Positions 18,924 to 30,749 are shown, numbered from the stretch's first letter. The stretch: DNA of 64,000 bases from Thermus sediminis (GCF_003426945.1 NZ_QURO01000004.1:1661501-1725500); one strand, 5' to 3'. The notes: generated from the letters alone by a model not told the origin. A program made the numbers and translations.

Positions 18924-20213
18924 ATGGACCGGCCCTTTTTGGACCTCGCCCCCTGCGGCCCCTTGCGGGGCGCCTTGCAGGTGCCCGGGGACAAGTCCGT
19001 GACCCACCGGGGCCTCATGCTCCTCTCCCTGGCGGAGGGGGAGGGGTGGCTTTACCACCCCTTGAAGGCGGGGGACACCCTCTCCACCGCCCGGGTCCTC
19101 CGGGCCCTGGGGGCGGAGATCCTAGAGGAGGGGCCCCACTTCCTGGTCAGGGGCCAGGGCCTCCGCCTGAGGGAGCCTGAGGAGGTCCTGGACTGCGGCA
19201 ACGCCGGCACCCTCATGCGCCTCATCCTGGGGATCCTGGCAGGGCAGGATGGGCTTTTCGCCGTCCTCACCGGGGACGCCTCCTTAAGGGGGCGGCCCAT
19301 GAGCCGGGTGGCCGAGCCCTTGAGGGCCATGGGGGCCTGGATAGACGGCCGGGAAGGGGGGAGGAGGGCCCCCCTCGCCGTCCGGGGGGCCGCCCTAAGG
19401 GGGATCCGCTACACCCTCCCCGTCCCCAGCGCCCAGGTGAAGAGCGCCCTCCTCCTGGCGGGCCTCTTCGCCGAGGGGGTGACGGAGGTGGCGGAGCCCG
19501 TCCCCACCCGGGACCACACGGAAAGGCTCTTCCGCCACTTCGGCCTGCCCCTGGAAAGGGGGGAAGGGTGGGTGCGCACCCGTAGGGCCGGGCCCTTCCC
19601 CGCCAAGGACCTTACGGTCCCCGGGGACTTCTCCTCGGCCGCCTTCTTCCTGGTGGCGGCCCTCGTGGTGCCGGGCTCGGAGGTGGTGGTGGAGGGGGTG
19701 GGCCTGAACTCCACCCGCACCGGGCTCCTCCAGGTCCTGAAGGCCATGGGGGCCGATCTAGAGTGGCGGGTCCTCGAGGGGGAGGCGGGGGAGCCCGTGG
19801 GCTACGTCCGGGCCCGGTATAGCCCCCTAGAGGGGGTGGAGGTGGACCCGGGCCTCATCCCCCTCATGGTGGACGAGGTGCCCATCCTGGCGGCGGCCGC
19901 TGCCTGGGCGGAAGGGGAGACCTTCATCCCGGGGCTTTCCGAGCTCCGGGTCAAGGAGTCCGACCGGGTGGCGGCCATCGCCCACAATCTCCGGGCCCTG
20001 GGGGTGGAGGTGGAGGAGGGGCCGGACTGGCTTAGGATTCGGGGGGGCGGGGTGAGGAGGGGTGAGGTGGAGCCCTTCGGTGACCACCGCATCGCCATGG
20101 CCTTCGCTGTGGCGGGCCTCCCCGTGGGGGTAAGGGTGCGGGAGCCCAGGTGGGCGGAGATCTCCTACCCCGGGTTTTTCCAGGACCTCCTAGGCCTATG
20201 CGGGGCATCGTGA
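18924..20213 (+). CDS. aroA: 3-phosphoshikimate 1-carboxyvinyltransferase (EPSP synthase)
   Basis: A 429-residue protein with the signatures [16 protein letters not shown] (shikimate-3-P/PEP binding), [30 protein letters not shown] and [14 protein letters not shown]. It catalyses the sixth shikimate-pathway step toward aromatic amino acids. I chose ATG at 18924 (AGGGGGC precedes it) over GTG 18906, which lies inside manA. The 3' end overlaps cmk by 16 bases, indicating coupling. Confidence 0.97.
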   Translation: MDRPFLDLAPCGPLRGALQVPGDKSVTHRGLMLLSLAEGEGWLYHPLKAGDTLSTARVLRALGAEILEEGPHFLVRGQGLRLREPEEVLDCGNAGTLMRLILGILAGQDGLFAVLTGDASLRGRPMSRVAEPLRAMGAWIDGREGGRRAPLAVRGAALRGIRYTLPVPSAQVKSALLLAGLFAEGVTEVAEPVPTRDHTERLFRHFGLPLERGEGWVRTRRAGPFPAKDLTVPGDFSSAAFFLVAALVVPGSEVVVEGVGLNSTRTGLLQVLKAMGADLEWRVLEGEAGEPVGYVRARYSPLEGVEVDPGLIPLMVDEVPILAAAAAWAEGETFIPGLSELRVKESDRVAAIAHNLRALGVEVEEGPDWLRIRGGGVRRGEVEPFGDHRIAMAFAVAGLPVGVRVREPRWAEISYPGFFQDLLGLCGAS

Positions 20214-20824
20214 CCATAGATGGCCCCTCGGCCTCGGGGAAGAGCTCCGTGGCCCGGCGGGTGGCGGAGGCCTTAGGGGTGCCTTACCTCTCCAGCGGCC
20301 TCCTCTACCGGGCCGCCACCTATCTGGCCCTCAGGGCGGGGGTAGACCTGGAGGATGAGGGGGGGCTTTTGGCCCTCCTCGAGGCCCGGCAGGTCCGCCT
20401 GGTGCCCGAAAAGGAGGGGAACTGGGTCCTGGCGGATGGGGAGGACCTGACCCCCCACCTCCACACGGAGGCGGTGGACCGTGTGGTTTCCCAGGTGGCG
20501 AGGCTTCCTGGGGTGCGGGCCTGGGTGAACCGGAGGCTCAGGGAAGTGCCCCCCCCCTTCGTGGCCGAGGGGCGGGACATGGGGAGGGTGGTCTTCCCCG
20601 AGGCCCCCCACAAGTTCTACCTCACCGCCAGGCCCGAGGTCCGGGCCAGGAGGCGGGCCAAGGAGCGGCCAGGGGATTACGAGGGGGTGCTCCGGGACCT
20701 CCTCCTAAGGGACGAGCGGGACCGGGCGCAAAGCGCCCCCGCCCCGGATGCCCTCGTCCTGGACACCAGCGACCTCGGCCTCGAGGCGGTGGTGGAGAGG
20801 ATTCTTGCCCACCTTAAGGACTAG
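20198..20824 (+). CDS. cmk: Cytidylate kinase
   Basis: A 208-residue protein: [20 protein letters not shown] is the P-loop start, then [14 protein letters not shown], the DMG region [20 protein letters not shown] and the lid [15 protein letters not shown] with [15 protein letters not shown]. It phosphorylates CMP/dCMP. ATG 20198 is chosen because the P-loop begins immediately; it overlaps the aroA end. An aroA-cmk pairing is common in bacteria. Confidence 0.97.
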   Translation: MRGIVTIDGPSASGKSSVARRVAEALGVPYLSSGLLYRAATYLALRAGVDLEDEGGLLALLEARQVRLVPEKEGNWVLADGEDLTPHLHTEAVDRVVSQVARLPGVRAWVNRRLREVPPPFVAEGRDMGRVVFPEAPHKFYLTARPEVRARRRAKERPGDYEGVLRDLLLRDERDRAQSAPAPDALVLDTSDLGLEAVVERILAHLKD

Positions 20825-20826
20825 CC

Positions 20827-21609
20827 GTGGTGCCCGGGGCCAAGGCGAGGCCGGTCCAGGAGTTTTTGAACGTCCTCCTCTTCCGCCCCCTGGCCCACCT
20901 CGTGGTGCGGCTTCTCCTACCGACCCCGATCAAGCCCCATCACTTGGTCTTTTTTCACACCCTCCTGGTTCTCCTTTCTGCGGCGCTCATCCTTTGGGGC
21001 CAGGACCTTCTGGCTGCCCTCCTCCTCCAGGCGAAGACCATCCTGGATAACGCCGACGGGCAGCTCGCCCGCCTAAGGGGCGAGGCCACGGAGCTGGGGC
21101 GCTACCTGGACACGGAGCTAGACTTCCTGGGCAACCTCTTCCTCTTTCTGGCCCTGGGGGCGAGGACGGAGGCCTGGGGGATGGCCCTCCTGGCCTTTTT
21201 GGTCTTCACCCTGGTCCAGTCCTACGACTTCAACCTGGAGAGGCTTTACCGCCTTCACCGGGGCCTTCCCCTTCCAGAAGAGGCAAAGGATTCCCCAAGC
21301 CCCCTCCTCGCCCTTCTGCGGGGGGTCTACCGCCTCCTCTTCCTCCCCCAGGACCGGGCCATATCCCTTCTGGAGGGGCTTCTCCTGAAAGGCCTCCGCT
21401 TGGACCCCAGGCGCTTTTTTGACGAGGCGGCCCTGGCAGGGGTGGTGAACCTGGGCCTCACCACCCAGCTCTTCTTCCTGGGGGTCTTCCTCCTCTTCCA
21501 CCAGCCTAGGGCCTACCTCACCTTCGTCCTCCTCCAGGCCCTGTATCTTGGGGCTTGGTACGTATGGAGAGTCCTCCGCAGTATCCCATCCCCACGGTGG
21601 GAGCCTTAG
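20827..21609 (+). CDS. CDP-alcohol phosphatidyltransferase family protein
   Basis: A 260-residue integral membrane protein with the family signature DNADGQLARLRGEATELGRY followed by LDTELD, which supplies the aspartates that bind two metal ions and CDP. Several hydrophobic helices surround it. Such enzymes join an alcohol (for example glycerol-P, inositol or serine) to a CDP-activated lipid; the substrate cannot be read from sequence. It starts GTG (20827 or the next codon, 20830) 2 bases after cmk, and the Nudix gene overlaps its 3' end. Confidence 0.85.
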   Translation: MVPGAKARPVQEFLNVLLFRPLAHLVVRLLLPTPIKPHHLVFFHTLLVLLSAALILWGQDLLAALLLQAKTILDNADGQLARLRGEATELGRYLDTELDFLGNLFLFLALGARTEAWGMALLAFLVFTLVQSYDFNLERLYRLHRGLPLPEEAKDSPSPLLALLRGVYRLLFLPQDRAISLLEGLLLKGLRLDPRRFFDEAALAGVVNLGLTTQLFFLGVFLLFHQPRAYLTFVLLQALYLGAWYVWRVLRSIPSPRWEP

Positions 21610-21974
21610 TGGAAAGGGAGGGGAAGGTGCTCCTGGTGCGCACCGCCAAGTGGCGGGGGCTATGGGGGGTGCCGGGGGGAAAGGTGGCCTATGGGGAGGC
21701 CCTCGAGGCCGCCCTAAGGCGGGAGATCCGGGAGGAGGTGAACCTGGACCTCCTGGAGGTCCGCTTCGCCCTGGTGCAGGAGGCCCTCTTTAGCCCCGAG
21801 TTCTATAGGCCCACCCACATGCTCCTCCTCAACTACTTCGCCAGGGGGGAAGGGGAGGTGCGCCCCAATGAGGAGATCCTGGAGTGGGCCTGGGTGGAGC
21901 CGGAGGCGGGGCTCGCCTACCCCCTCAATAGCTTCACCCGGCTCCTCTTGGAGCGCTACCTGGAGGGGGCATGA
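21564..21974 (+). CDS. Nudix hydrolase
   Basis: About 136 residues. The Nudix box is present as GGKVAYGEALEAALRREIREE with the following V-N-L, where the usual glycine is replaced by asparagine. The catalytic REIREE glutamates are intact. It would hydrolyse a nucleoside diphosphate linked to another moiety; the substrate is unknown. ATG 21564 is chosen, overlapping the phosphatidyltransferase end by 46 bases; the stop overlaps the SDR start. Confidence 0.9.
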   Translation: MESPPQYPIPTVGALVEREGKVLLVRTAKWRGLWGVPGGKVAYGEALEAALRREIREEVNLDLLEVRFALVQEALFSPEFYRPTHMLLLNYFARGEGEVRPNEEILEWAWVEPEAGLAYPLNSFTRLLLERYLEGA

Positions 21975-22675
21975 GGGCTGCCCTGGTCACGGGAAGCGCC
22001 AAGGGCATCGGCCGGGCCATCCTCCTGGCCCTGGCCCGGGAGGGCTATGCCGTGGCCGTCCACTACCGCACCTCCGAGGGGTTGGCCGAGGCCACCCGGC
22101 AGGAGGCGGAGGCCCTGGGGGTGAGGGCCATCAAGGTCCGGGCCGACCTCACCCGGGAGGAGGAGGTGGCCCATCTTGTGGAGGAGGTCCGCTACCACCT
22201 GGGGGGGATTGGGGTTCTGGTCAACAACGTGGGGGACTACCTCTATAAGCCCATAGAGGAGGTGAGCCTAGCGGAGTGGCGCTGGATCCTGGACACCAAC
22301 CTCACCGCTACCTTCCTCCTCACCCAGAGGGTCCTCCCCCTCATGGTGGAGCAGGGCTTTGGCCGCATCGTGAACCTGGGGTATGCGGGGGCCCAGAACC
22401 TCCTGGCCCGGCCCCACATCACCCCTTACGTCATCGCCAAGACCGGGGTGATCCTCTACACCAAGGCCATCGCCAAGCGCTTCGCCACCGCGGGGATCAC
22501 CGCCAACGTGGTGGCCCCTGGGGTGGCGGAGAACTCCATCTCCAAGCCCATCCAGGAGATCCCCATGGGCAGGCTGGCCCTCCTAGAGGAGGTCGCCCGG
22601 GCGGTCCTCTTTTTCGTCCGGGAGCCCTACCTCACGGGCCAGGTCCTGGAGGTGGCGGGGGGGTGGAACCTTTAG
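21971..22675 (+). CDS. Short-chain dehydrogenase/reductase lacking the usual catalytic serine
   Basis: A 234-residue SDR. The Rossmann motif is ALVTGSAKGIGRAIL, with VLVNNVGDYLY in place of NNAG and the active-site YVIAK (YxxxK). The conserved serine before it is replaced: IVNLGYAGAQNLLARP instead of a VNISS pattern. The C-terminus VLEVAGGWNL is family-like. Possibly a pteridine-reductase-like or altered-activity SDR; the substrate is unknown. ATG overlaps the Nudix stop (ATGA). Confidence 0.87.
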   Translation: MRAALVTGSAKGIGRAILLALAREGYAVAVHYRTSEGLAEATRQEAEALGVRAIKVRADLTREEEVAHLVEEVRYHLGGIGVLVNNVGDYLYKPIEEVSLAEWRWILDTNLTATFLLTQRVLPLMVEQGFGRIVNLGYAGAQNLLARPHITPYVIAKTGVILYTKAIAKRFATAGITANVVAPGVAENSISKPIQEIPMGRLALLEEVARAVLFFVREPYLTGQVLEVAGGWNL

Positions 22676-22678
22676 GTC

Positions 22679-22700
22679 GCACATCATGATGTGCTAGAAT
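22679..22700 (+). promoter_or_regulatory. vapBC promoter: palindromic operator abutting the -10 box
   Basis: GCACATCATGATGTGC (22679-22694) is a perfect 16-base palindrome. It is followed directly by TAGAAT (22695-22700), and the vapB ATG comes 6 bases later, the layout of a leaderless transcript. A dimeric ribbon-helix-helix antitoxin bound here would block the promoter. The -35 region (TTAGGT) is weak. Confidence 0.8.
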
Positions 22701-22706
22701 GGGGCC

Positions 22707-22946
22707 ATGGGCCGGAACCTGACCCTGCGGCTTCCCGAGGACCTGGTGCGCCGGGCGCGGGAGGTGGCCCTGAAGCGGGGCCAGAGTCTAAACGCCTTCG
22801 TGGAGGAGCTTCTCCGGCAGGCTTTGGCCGAGGAGGGCCCGGAGGAGGCCATGGCCCGCCAGCTCTCCTGGATGCGCCAAGGGCTCTTCTCCAGCGAGGG
22901 CCAGGCCTTGCCTTCCCGGGAGGAGCGGCATGCCCGGGGGGCTTGA
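22707..22946 (+). CDS. vapB: Ribbon-helix-helix antitoxin of a VapBC-type module
   Basis: A 79-residue protein: NLTLRLPEDLVRRAREVALK then RGQSLNAFVEELLRQAL is a ribbon-helix-helix DNA-binding domain; the charged tail would wrap the toxin. It probably represses its own operon through the palindrome just upstream. The 3' end overlaps the toxin start by 17 bases, ensuring coupled translation. Confidence 0.88.
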   Translation: MGRNLTLRLPEDLVRRAREVALKRGQSLNAFVEELLRQALAEEGPEEAMARQLSWMRQGLFSSEGQALPSREERHARGA

Positions 22947-23349
22947 GTTCGTGGACACCAACGTCTTGGTCTACGCCTACGACCGGGCCGGGGGGAAGAA
23001 GCGGGCTCGGGCCATCGCCCTCCTAGAGCGCCTCGTTGCCCAACGAAGCCTTGCCCTTTCCCTTCAGGTCCTGCAGGAGTTCTACGTAGTGGCCACCCGG
23101 AAGCTTCCCGTTCCCCTGGAGCCCCAGGTGGCCCGCCAGGTCCTGAAGGACCTGGGTAAGGCCAGGCTCCACACCCCTTCTTTGGAGGACCTCCTCCAGG
23201 CTGCGGAGCTTTCGGAGGGGCACCGCCTTTCCTTCTGGGACGCCATGATCCTGCAAAGCGCCAGGGCCTTAGGGGCCCGGGTGGTCTGGAGCGAGGACCT
23301 GCACCCCGCCTCCTATGGGAGCGTGCGGGTGGAAAACCCCTTTGCGTGA
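22930..23349 (+). CDS. vapC: PIN-domain ribonuclease toxin (VapC)
   Basis: A 139-residue PIN domain with acidic metal ligands in LEFVDTNVLVYAYD, in the LQEFY region, and in HRLSFWDAMILQSARALGA and VVWSEDLHPA. Family members cleave specific RNAs, often tRNA, when released from the antitoxin. A second, unrelated-looking module is at 48905-49518. Confidence 0.93.
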   Translation: MPGGLEFVDTNVLVYAYDRAGGKKRARAIALLERLVAQRSLALSLQVLQEFYVVATRKLPVPLEPQVARQVLKDLGKARLHTPSLEDLLQAAELSEGHRLSFWDAMILQSARALGARVVWSEDLHPASYGSVRVENPFA

Positions 23350-23361
23350 TAGCCTAGCCAC

Positions 23362-24336
23362 GTGGACGGCAACGCCCCCGAGCCCAAGTACTGGGAGAAG
23401 ATGCGCCTGGTGGCCGAGGTGCTGAAGGCGGTGGAGGGCCCCATCTACATCGCCACCCACGTGGACCCCGATGGGGACGCCATCGGGAGCTCCCTGGGCC
23501 TCTACAGGGCCCTCAAGGCCTTGGGCAAGGAGGCCCATTGGGTGGCGGAGCCCCCCCGCTTCCTCCGCTTCCTGCCCAAGGAGGAGGAGTACGCTGACCC
23601 CGTGGACCACCTGCCCCCCGGGGCCACCCTGGTGGTCCTGGACAGCGCCGAGCCTTCCCGGGTGGTGGGGGTGCCGGTGGAGGGGTTCGTTATCAATATA
23701 GACCACCACGGCACCAACCCCCGCTTTGGCCAGTTCGCCGTCGTGGACCCCTCCAAGGCGGCCACGGCCCAGATGGTCAAGGACCTCATTGACCTCCTGG
23801 GGGTGGCGTGGACGGAGGAGATCGCCACCCCGGTCCTCACCGGCATCCTCACGGACACGGGCAACTTCCGCTTCGCCAACACCACCCCTGAGGTCCTAAG
23901 GGTGGCGGCGGAGCTTTTGGGCTACGGGGTGAAGCTTCCCGAGCTCACCGACCGCCTCCAGTTCCGCCCCCCCTCCTACTTCCGCCTCCTGGGCCAGGTC
24001 CTCTCCACCCTGGCCCTCCACTTTGGCGGCCTTTTGGTTACCGCCCACCTACCCGAGGAGGCGGCCCCGGAGGAGGACTCGGATGGTTTCGTGGGCCTCA
24101 TCCGATACGTGGAGGGGAGCGTGGTCTCCGCCTTTTTGCGCAGGCGGGAAGAAGGGGTGAAGGTTTCCCTCCGCTCCCGGGGTGGGGTTTCCGCCCAGAA
24201 CATCGCCCTGCGCCTGGGCGGGGGCGGGCACGTGCCCGCGGCGGGGGCCACCCTGCAGGGGGTGGACCTGGACCGGGCCTACGAGATGGTCCTCGAGGCC
24301 GTGGCCGAGGAGCTCAGGCGGGCGGGGTACCTCTAG
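23362..24336 (+). CDS. nrnA: DHH/DHHA1 phosphoesterase, NrnA-type oligoribonuclease/pAp phosphatase
   Basis: A 324-residue protein: IYIATHVDPDGDAIGSSLGL (first metal aspartates), VVLDSAE, the DHH motif in NIDHHGTNPRFG, TGILTDTGNFRFANT, and the C-terminal DHHA1 motif LRLGGGGHVPAAG. It degrades short RNA oligomers and may dephosphorylate 3'-phosphoadenosine-5'-phosphate. GTG 23362 is preferred over ATG 23401 because of the upstream TAGCCT box 6 bases away. Its last 23 bases overlap the converging Uma2 gene. Confidence 0.95.
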   Translation: MDGNAPEPKYWEKMRLVAEVLKAVEGPIYIATHVDPDGDAIGSSLGLYRALKALGKEAHWVAEPPRFLRFLPKEEEYADPVDHLPPGATLVVLDSAEPSRVVGVPVEGFVINIDHHGTNPRFGQFAVVDPSKAATAQMVKDLIDLLGVAWTEEIATPVLTGILTDTGNFRFANTTPEVLRVAAELLGYGVKLPELTDRLQFRPPSYFRLLGQVLSTLALHFGGLLVTAHLPEEAAPEEDSDGFVGLIRYVEGSVVSAFLRRREEGVKVSLRSRGGVSAQNIALRLGGGGHVPAAGATLQGVDLDRAYEMVLEAVAEELRRAGYL

Positions 24337-24874
24337 GGGGGTCCCAGCGCAGGAGGGGGTGGCCGAGGAGAAGGGGGGCCACCTCCTCCCCCGGCTCCAG
24401 GAGGAGGCGGTGGCGGTAGTGGCTTCCCCGGGGCTCCCGGTACACTTCCAGGGTCCCCGTTTCCTCCACCAGCCAAACCTCGGGGATGGCCCCTTGGGCA
24501 TACAGAGGGAGCTTCACCTTGAGGTCCAGCTCCCGGCTAGAGAGGCTCACCTCCACCACCAAAAGGGTGTCCCCGGGCTCGGGGAGCCGGGCCCGGTAAA
24601 AGTCTTCCCGGGGCTTGAGCAGGGCCAGGTCTGGCTGGGGAAGGGAGTGCTGGGAAAGGCGCAAGGGGTTTTGCACGTAGACCAGAGCCCGGTCCCCGTA
24701 GAGCCTTTCCAGCTGTTTGGCTAGATAGGTGACCAGGCTAGCGTGCCCGCTGCTGATGGGGGCCATTTCGTACACCTCGCCGTTTAGGAGTTCCAGGCGG
24801 ACCCCTTCCGGGGCCTTCTCCAGGAGGGCCTGGAACTCCTCGAGGCTCAGGCGGTGCCGGAGCATCTCCCCCAT
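24314..24874 (-). CDS. Uma2-family (DUF820) putative endonuclease
   Basis: A 186-residue protein with the Uma2 pattern: RLELLNGEVYEMAPIS, LPQPDLALLKPREDFY and LLVVEVSLSSRELDLKVKL, giving the aspartate/glutamate set of a PD-(D/E)XK nuclease fold, and IPEVWLVE near the end. The biological role is unknown; genes of this family are often scattered and mobile. ATG 24874 lies 1 base after the apgM stop. It converges with and overlaps nrnA. Confidence 0.85.
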   Translation of the reverse strand: MGEMLRHRLSLEEFQALLEKAPEGVRLELLNGEVYEMAPISSGHASLVTYLAKQLERLYGDRALVYVQNPLRLSQHSLPQPDLALLKPREDFYRARLPEPGDTLLVVEVSLSSRELDLKVKLPLYAQGAIPEVWLVEETGTLEVYREPRGSHYRHRLLLEPGEEVAPLLLGHPLLRWDPPRGTPPA

Positions 24875-24875
24875 T

Positions 24876-27562
<2,687 letters not shown>

Positions 27563-27716
27563 GCACCCCACCCTGGTTTTCGCGCCGGTGGGGGCCCCGG
27601 AAAGTGCTCCCCCGTACCGAAGTGGGTCCCACGTTTGCGAAGTTTGTGTCTGGGCGCTTGGGAGGCCCCCTAAGGGGACCTTCGGCCCCAGCACGCGATG
27701 CCCATGGGGCTCAGGC

Positions 27717-27744
27717 TTGGCCCTTTCCGCCTTTCCTGTAGATT
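27717..27744 (+). promoter_or_regulatory. nth promoter (TTGGCC, 16-base spacer, TAGATT), leaderless
   Basis: TTGGCC 27717-27722 and TAGATT 27739-27744 are 16 bases apart, and GTG 27752 follows 7 bases later. This sets the nth start. The remaining gap from 27563 holds no supported gene, only GC-rich inverted repeats. Confidence 0.6.
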
Positions 27745-27751
27745 GGAAGCC

Positions 27752-28408
27752 GTGGCGTGCCCTAAGGAGGCCAAAGGGGCGAAAGGGGCGCGGGCCCAAA
27801 AGATCCTGGAGGCCCTAGAAAAGGCCTACCTGGAGGCCCGCACCGAGCTCCGCCACGAGAACCCCTTCCAGCTTCTCGTGGCCACGGTCCTCTCCGCCCA
27901 GGCCACGGATAGGAGCGTGAACGAGGCCACCCCAGCCCTCTTCGCCCGCTTTCCCGACCCCAAGGCCCTGGCGGAGGCCACCCCCGAGGAGGTGGAGCCC
28001 TTCATTCAGAGGATCGGCCTCTACCGGACCAAGGCCAGGAACCTGGTGGCCCTGGCCCAGAGGCTCCTGGCGGAGCACGGGGGGGAGGTGCCCAGGGAGA
28101 AGGAGGCCCTGATGCGCCTCCCCGGCGTGGGGTGGAAGACGGCCACCGTGGTCCTGGGGGCAGCCTTCGGGATTCCGGGGATCGCCGTGGACACCCACGT
28201 GGCCCGCGTGAGCAGGAGGCTTTGCCTCTCGGAGGCCAAGGTCCCGGAAAGGATTGGCCGTGACCTCGAGGCCCTCTTCCCCAAGGAGAAGTGGGTCTAC
28301 CTCCACCACGCCCTGGTCCTCCACGGGCGGTACGTGTGCACCGCTAAAAGACCCAGGTGCGGGGCCTGCGCCCTCTTCCCCTACTGCCCCAGCCGGGAGG
28401 TCCCTTGA
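27752..28408 (+). CDS. nth: Endonuclease III (DNA glycosylase/AP lyase)
   Basis: About 218 residues. The helix-hairpin-helix LMRLPGVGWKTATVVLG includes the catalytic lysine, AVDTHVARVSRRL holds the catalytic aspartate, and CTAKRPRCGACALFPYC is the C-x6-C-x2-C-x5-C iron-sulfur cluster. It removes oxidised pyrimidines in base excision repair. I chose GTG 27752 rather than ATG 27698 because a promoter box lies 7 bases before it and the extra residues look unlike the family. Confidence 0.95.
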   Translation: MACPKEAKGAKGARAQKILEALEKAYLEARTELRHENPFQLLVATVLSAQATDRSVNEATPALFARFPDPKALAEATPEEVEPFIQRIGLYRTKARNLVALAQRLLAEHGGEVPREKEALMRLPGVGWKTATVVLGAAFGIPGIAVDTHVARVSRRLCLSEAKVPERIGRDLEALFPKEKWVYLHHALVLHGRYVCTAKRPRCGACALFPYCPSREVP

Positions 28409-29529
28409 GGGCCGCCTACCGCTTCCTCCTGGCCGCCTTTCTCTTCTCCTTCGGGGCCAACCTGGTCTACTTTTTCCTCAACTTCCACCTCGAGGCCCTG
28501 GGCTACACCCGCCAGGCCATCGGCCTAGCCCAGGCCGTCCTCCTCCTCTCGGGGGTAGCCTTCGCCCTCCCCCTCGCCTACCTCATACCCCGGCTCGGGT
28601 ACCTGCGAAGCCTCTACTTGGCCTTCCTCCTCACCCTCCTGGGGGTCCTCCTCCTGGGCCTAGGCCTTCTCGTCTTCCCTGGTCTCGCCCTATACGGCCT
28701 GGCAGGGGCCCTGGTCCAGGGGGCGGCAGCTCCCCTCCTCGCCCGCCTGGTCCCCGAGGAGCGACGGGTGGCCTTTTTCAGCCTCCAGGCAGCCCTCACC
28801 ACGGCAAGCGGCTTCTTCTCCACCCTCCTTGCGGGCTACCTCTCCGAGCTCTTCGGGGCCCGCTTCGTCCTCCTCTTCGCCTTGCCCTTTTTCCTTTTGG
28901 GGCTTCCCCTCATCCGGGGTCTTCCCGCTGGGGACGGGGATAGGAGGCCCCTCAGGCTTTCCCGCCGCTTCCTCCTGTGGTTTAGGCTCTTCCTACCCCA
29001 GGTGCTCATTGGCTTCGGGGCGGGCCTCGTCATCCCCTTCTTGAACCTCTACCTGAAGGAGAGGTTCGACCTCAGCTACGGGGCCACGGGGTTCGTCTTC
29101 GCCCTCTCCTCCCTGGCCACAGGGGTGGCCATGCTCCTCCAGCCCCTCCTGGTGGGCCGCCTGGGGAAGCTTGGGGCCATCGTCTTCGTCCAAGCCCTCT
29201 CCCTACCCTTTCTGGCCGCCTTGGCCTGGGCCCCCTGGCTTCCCGTGGTCACCTTTGCCCTCCTCATCCGCGGGGCCCTCATGAACGCCGCCGGGCCGGT
29301 CTACGCCGCCTTGGTCATGGACTACCTAGAGGAGGAGGAGAGGCCCGGGTTCTTCCTGGTGGAAACCGCCCTTTGGGGCCTCCTCTTCGCCCTGGGGAGC
29401 GCCCTCTCCGGGCTGGTCCAGGGGGCCTTGGGGCTTTTGGGGTTCAACTACCTCTTCGCGGCCACCCTCACCCTCTACGCCCTGGGGATCGCCCTCTGGC
29501 CCTGGGCCTTCCGCAAGCGGGTAGACTGA
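28405..29529 (+). CDS. Major facilitator superfamily transporter
   Basis: About 374 residues with 11 to 12 hydrophobic segments. The loop 2-3 motif is degenerate (YLIPRLGYLRSLYLAF). The first half begins LRAAYRFLLAAFLFSFGANL and the second half WFRLFLPQVLIGFGAGLVIP, giving the internal duplication of MFS carriers. The substrate is unknown. TTG 28405 overlaps the nth stop as TTGA, so it is translationally coupled to nth. Confidence 0.87.
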   Translation: MRAAYRFLLAAFLFSFGANLVYFFLNFHLEALGYTRQAIGLAQAVLLLSGVAFALPLAYLIPRLGYLRSLYLAFLLTLLGVLLLGLGLLVFPGLALYGLAGALVQGAAAPLLARLVPEERRVAFFSLQAALTTASGFFSTLLAGYLSELFGARFVLLFALPFFLLGLPLIRGLPAGDGDRRPLRLSRRFLLWFRLFLPQVLIGFGAGLVIPFLNLYLKERFDLSYGATGFVFALSSLATGVAMLLQPLLVGRLGKLGAIVFVQALSLPFLAALAWAPWLPVVTFALLIRGALMNAAGPVYAALVMDYLEEEERPGFFLVETALWGLLFALGSALSGLVQGALGLLGFNYLFAATLTLYALGIALWPWAFRKRVD

Positions 29530-29534
29530 AACCC

Positions 29535-30749
29535 ATGCGGACGAACCTTAGCGTAGAGGAGGCCCTGGAGCGGGTCCTTTTGGAGGCCAAGGGGGAGCTT
29601 GGCGTGGAGACCCTGCCCCTGGGGGAGGCCTTTGGCCGGGTCCTGGCCGAGGACCTGGCCTCCACCGTGGACCACCCCGACCAGGACGACACCGCCATAG
29701 ACGGCTATGCCTGCCGGGAGGAGGACACCCTTTCCGCCTCCCCCGAGCGCCCAGTGCGCCTTAGGGTGATCGGGGAGGCCCCGGCGGGGAAGCCCTTCCT
29801 GGGGGAAGTGGGGAAGGGGGAGGCGGTGGCCATTTACACCGGGGCCCCCATCCCCAGGGGGGCGGACGCGGTGGTCCGGGTGGAGGACACCCGAAGGGAA
29901 GGGGAGGAGGTCCTCCTCTTTGCCCCGGCGAGCCCTAAGGACATCCGCCCCAAAGGGGACGACCTCCGGCGGGGGGAGGTCTACCTGAGGCGGGGGGACC
30001 TCCTCACCCCCGGAAGGCTAGGCCTGGCGGCGGCCATGGGCCATCCCCGGGTCCGGGTCTACCGGCGGCCTAGGGTGGGCATCCTCTCCACTGGGGACGA
30101 GGTGGTGGAGCCCGGGGAGCCCCTGCCCTACGGGGGGGTCTACAACTCCAACGCCTTTAGCCTCCTGGGCCTGGTCCTCGAGGCCGGGGGGGAGCCCGTC
30201 CTCCTGGGCAAGGTGCCGGACGACCCCGAGGCGGTCCTCGGGAGGCTGGAGGAGGCGGGCCCTTTGGACCTCCTCCTCACCTCTGGGGGGGTTTCCATGG
30301 GGGAGTACGATGTGGTGCGCCAGGTCCTGGAGGAGAAGGGGGAGGTGGTCTTCTGGAAGGTGCGCCAGCAGCCCGGGGGGCCCCTGCTCTTCGCCCGTCT
30401 TGGGGGGCTTCCCGTCTTGGGCCTCCCCGGGAACCCGGTCTCCAGCATGGTCACCTTCTTCCTCTATGGGAGGCCCTTCCTCTTCCGCCTCCTGAGGCGC
30501 ACGGAACCCCCTTACGGCTCCCTGAGGGCCAGGGCGGAGACCCCCTTCAAGGGGGCCAAGGGGAAGAAGGTCTTCCGCCGGGGCATCCTTTCCCTTGCCG
30601 GGGGGGCCAGTGTCCGCACCACCGGGAACCAAAGTAGCGGGGTCTTGCGCTCCATGGCCTTCGGCAACGCTCTGGTGGTCCTCCCCCCGGACCAGGATGC
30701 GGCGGAGGGCGAGGAGGTGGAGGTTATCCCCTTGACTTTTGTGCCCTAG
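29535..30749 (+). CDS. moeA: Molybdopterin molybdenumtransferase MoeA
   Basis: A 404-residue protein with MoeA signatures: LAEDLASTVDHPDQDDTAIDGYA, IYTGAPIPRGADAVVRVED, the domain 3 motif VGILSTGDEVVEPGEPL and LLTSGGVSMGEYDVV, and VLGLPGNPVSSMVTFF. It inserts molybdate into adenylylated molybdopterin. TAGACT (29522-29527) lies 7 bases before ATG 29535 inside the MFS gene end, suggesting an own leaderless promoter. Confidence 0.97.
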   Translation: MRTNLSVEEALERVLLEAKGELGVETLPLGEAFGRVLAEDLASTVDHPDQDDTAIDGYACREEDTLSASPERPVRLRVIGEAPAGKPFLGEVGKGEAVAIYTGAPIPRGADAVVRVEDTRREGEEVLLFAPASPKDIRPKGDDLRRGEVYLRRGDLLTPGRLGLAAAMGHPRVRVYRRPRVGILSTGDEVVEPGEPLPYGGVYNSNAFSLLGLVLEAGGEPVLLGKVPDDPEAVLGRLEEAGPLDLLLTSGGVSMGEYDVVRQVLEEKGEVVFWKVRQQPGGPLLFARLGGLPVLGLPGNPVSSMVTFFLYGRPFLFRLLRRTEPPYGSLRARAETPFKGAKGKKVFRRGILSLAGGASVRTTGNQSSGVLRSMAFGNALVVLPPDQDAAEGEEVEVIPLTFVP

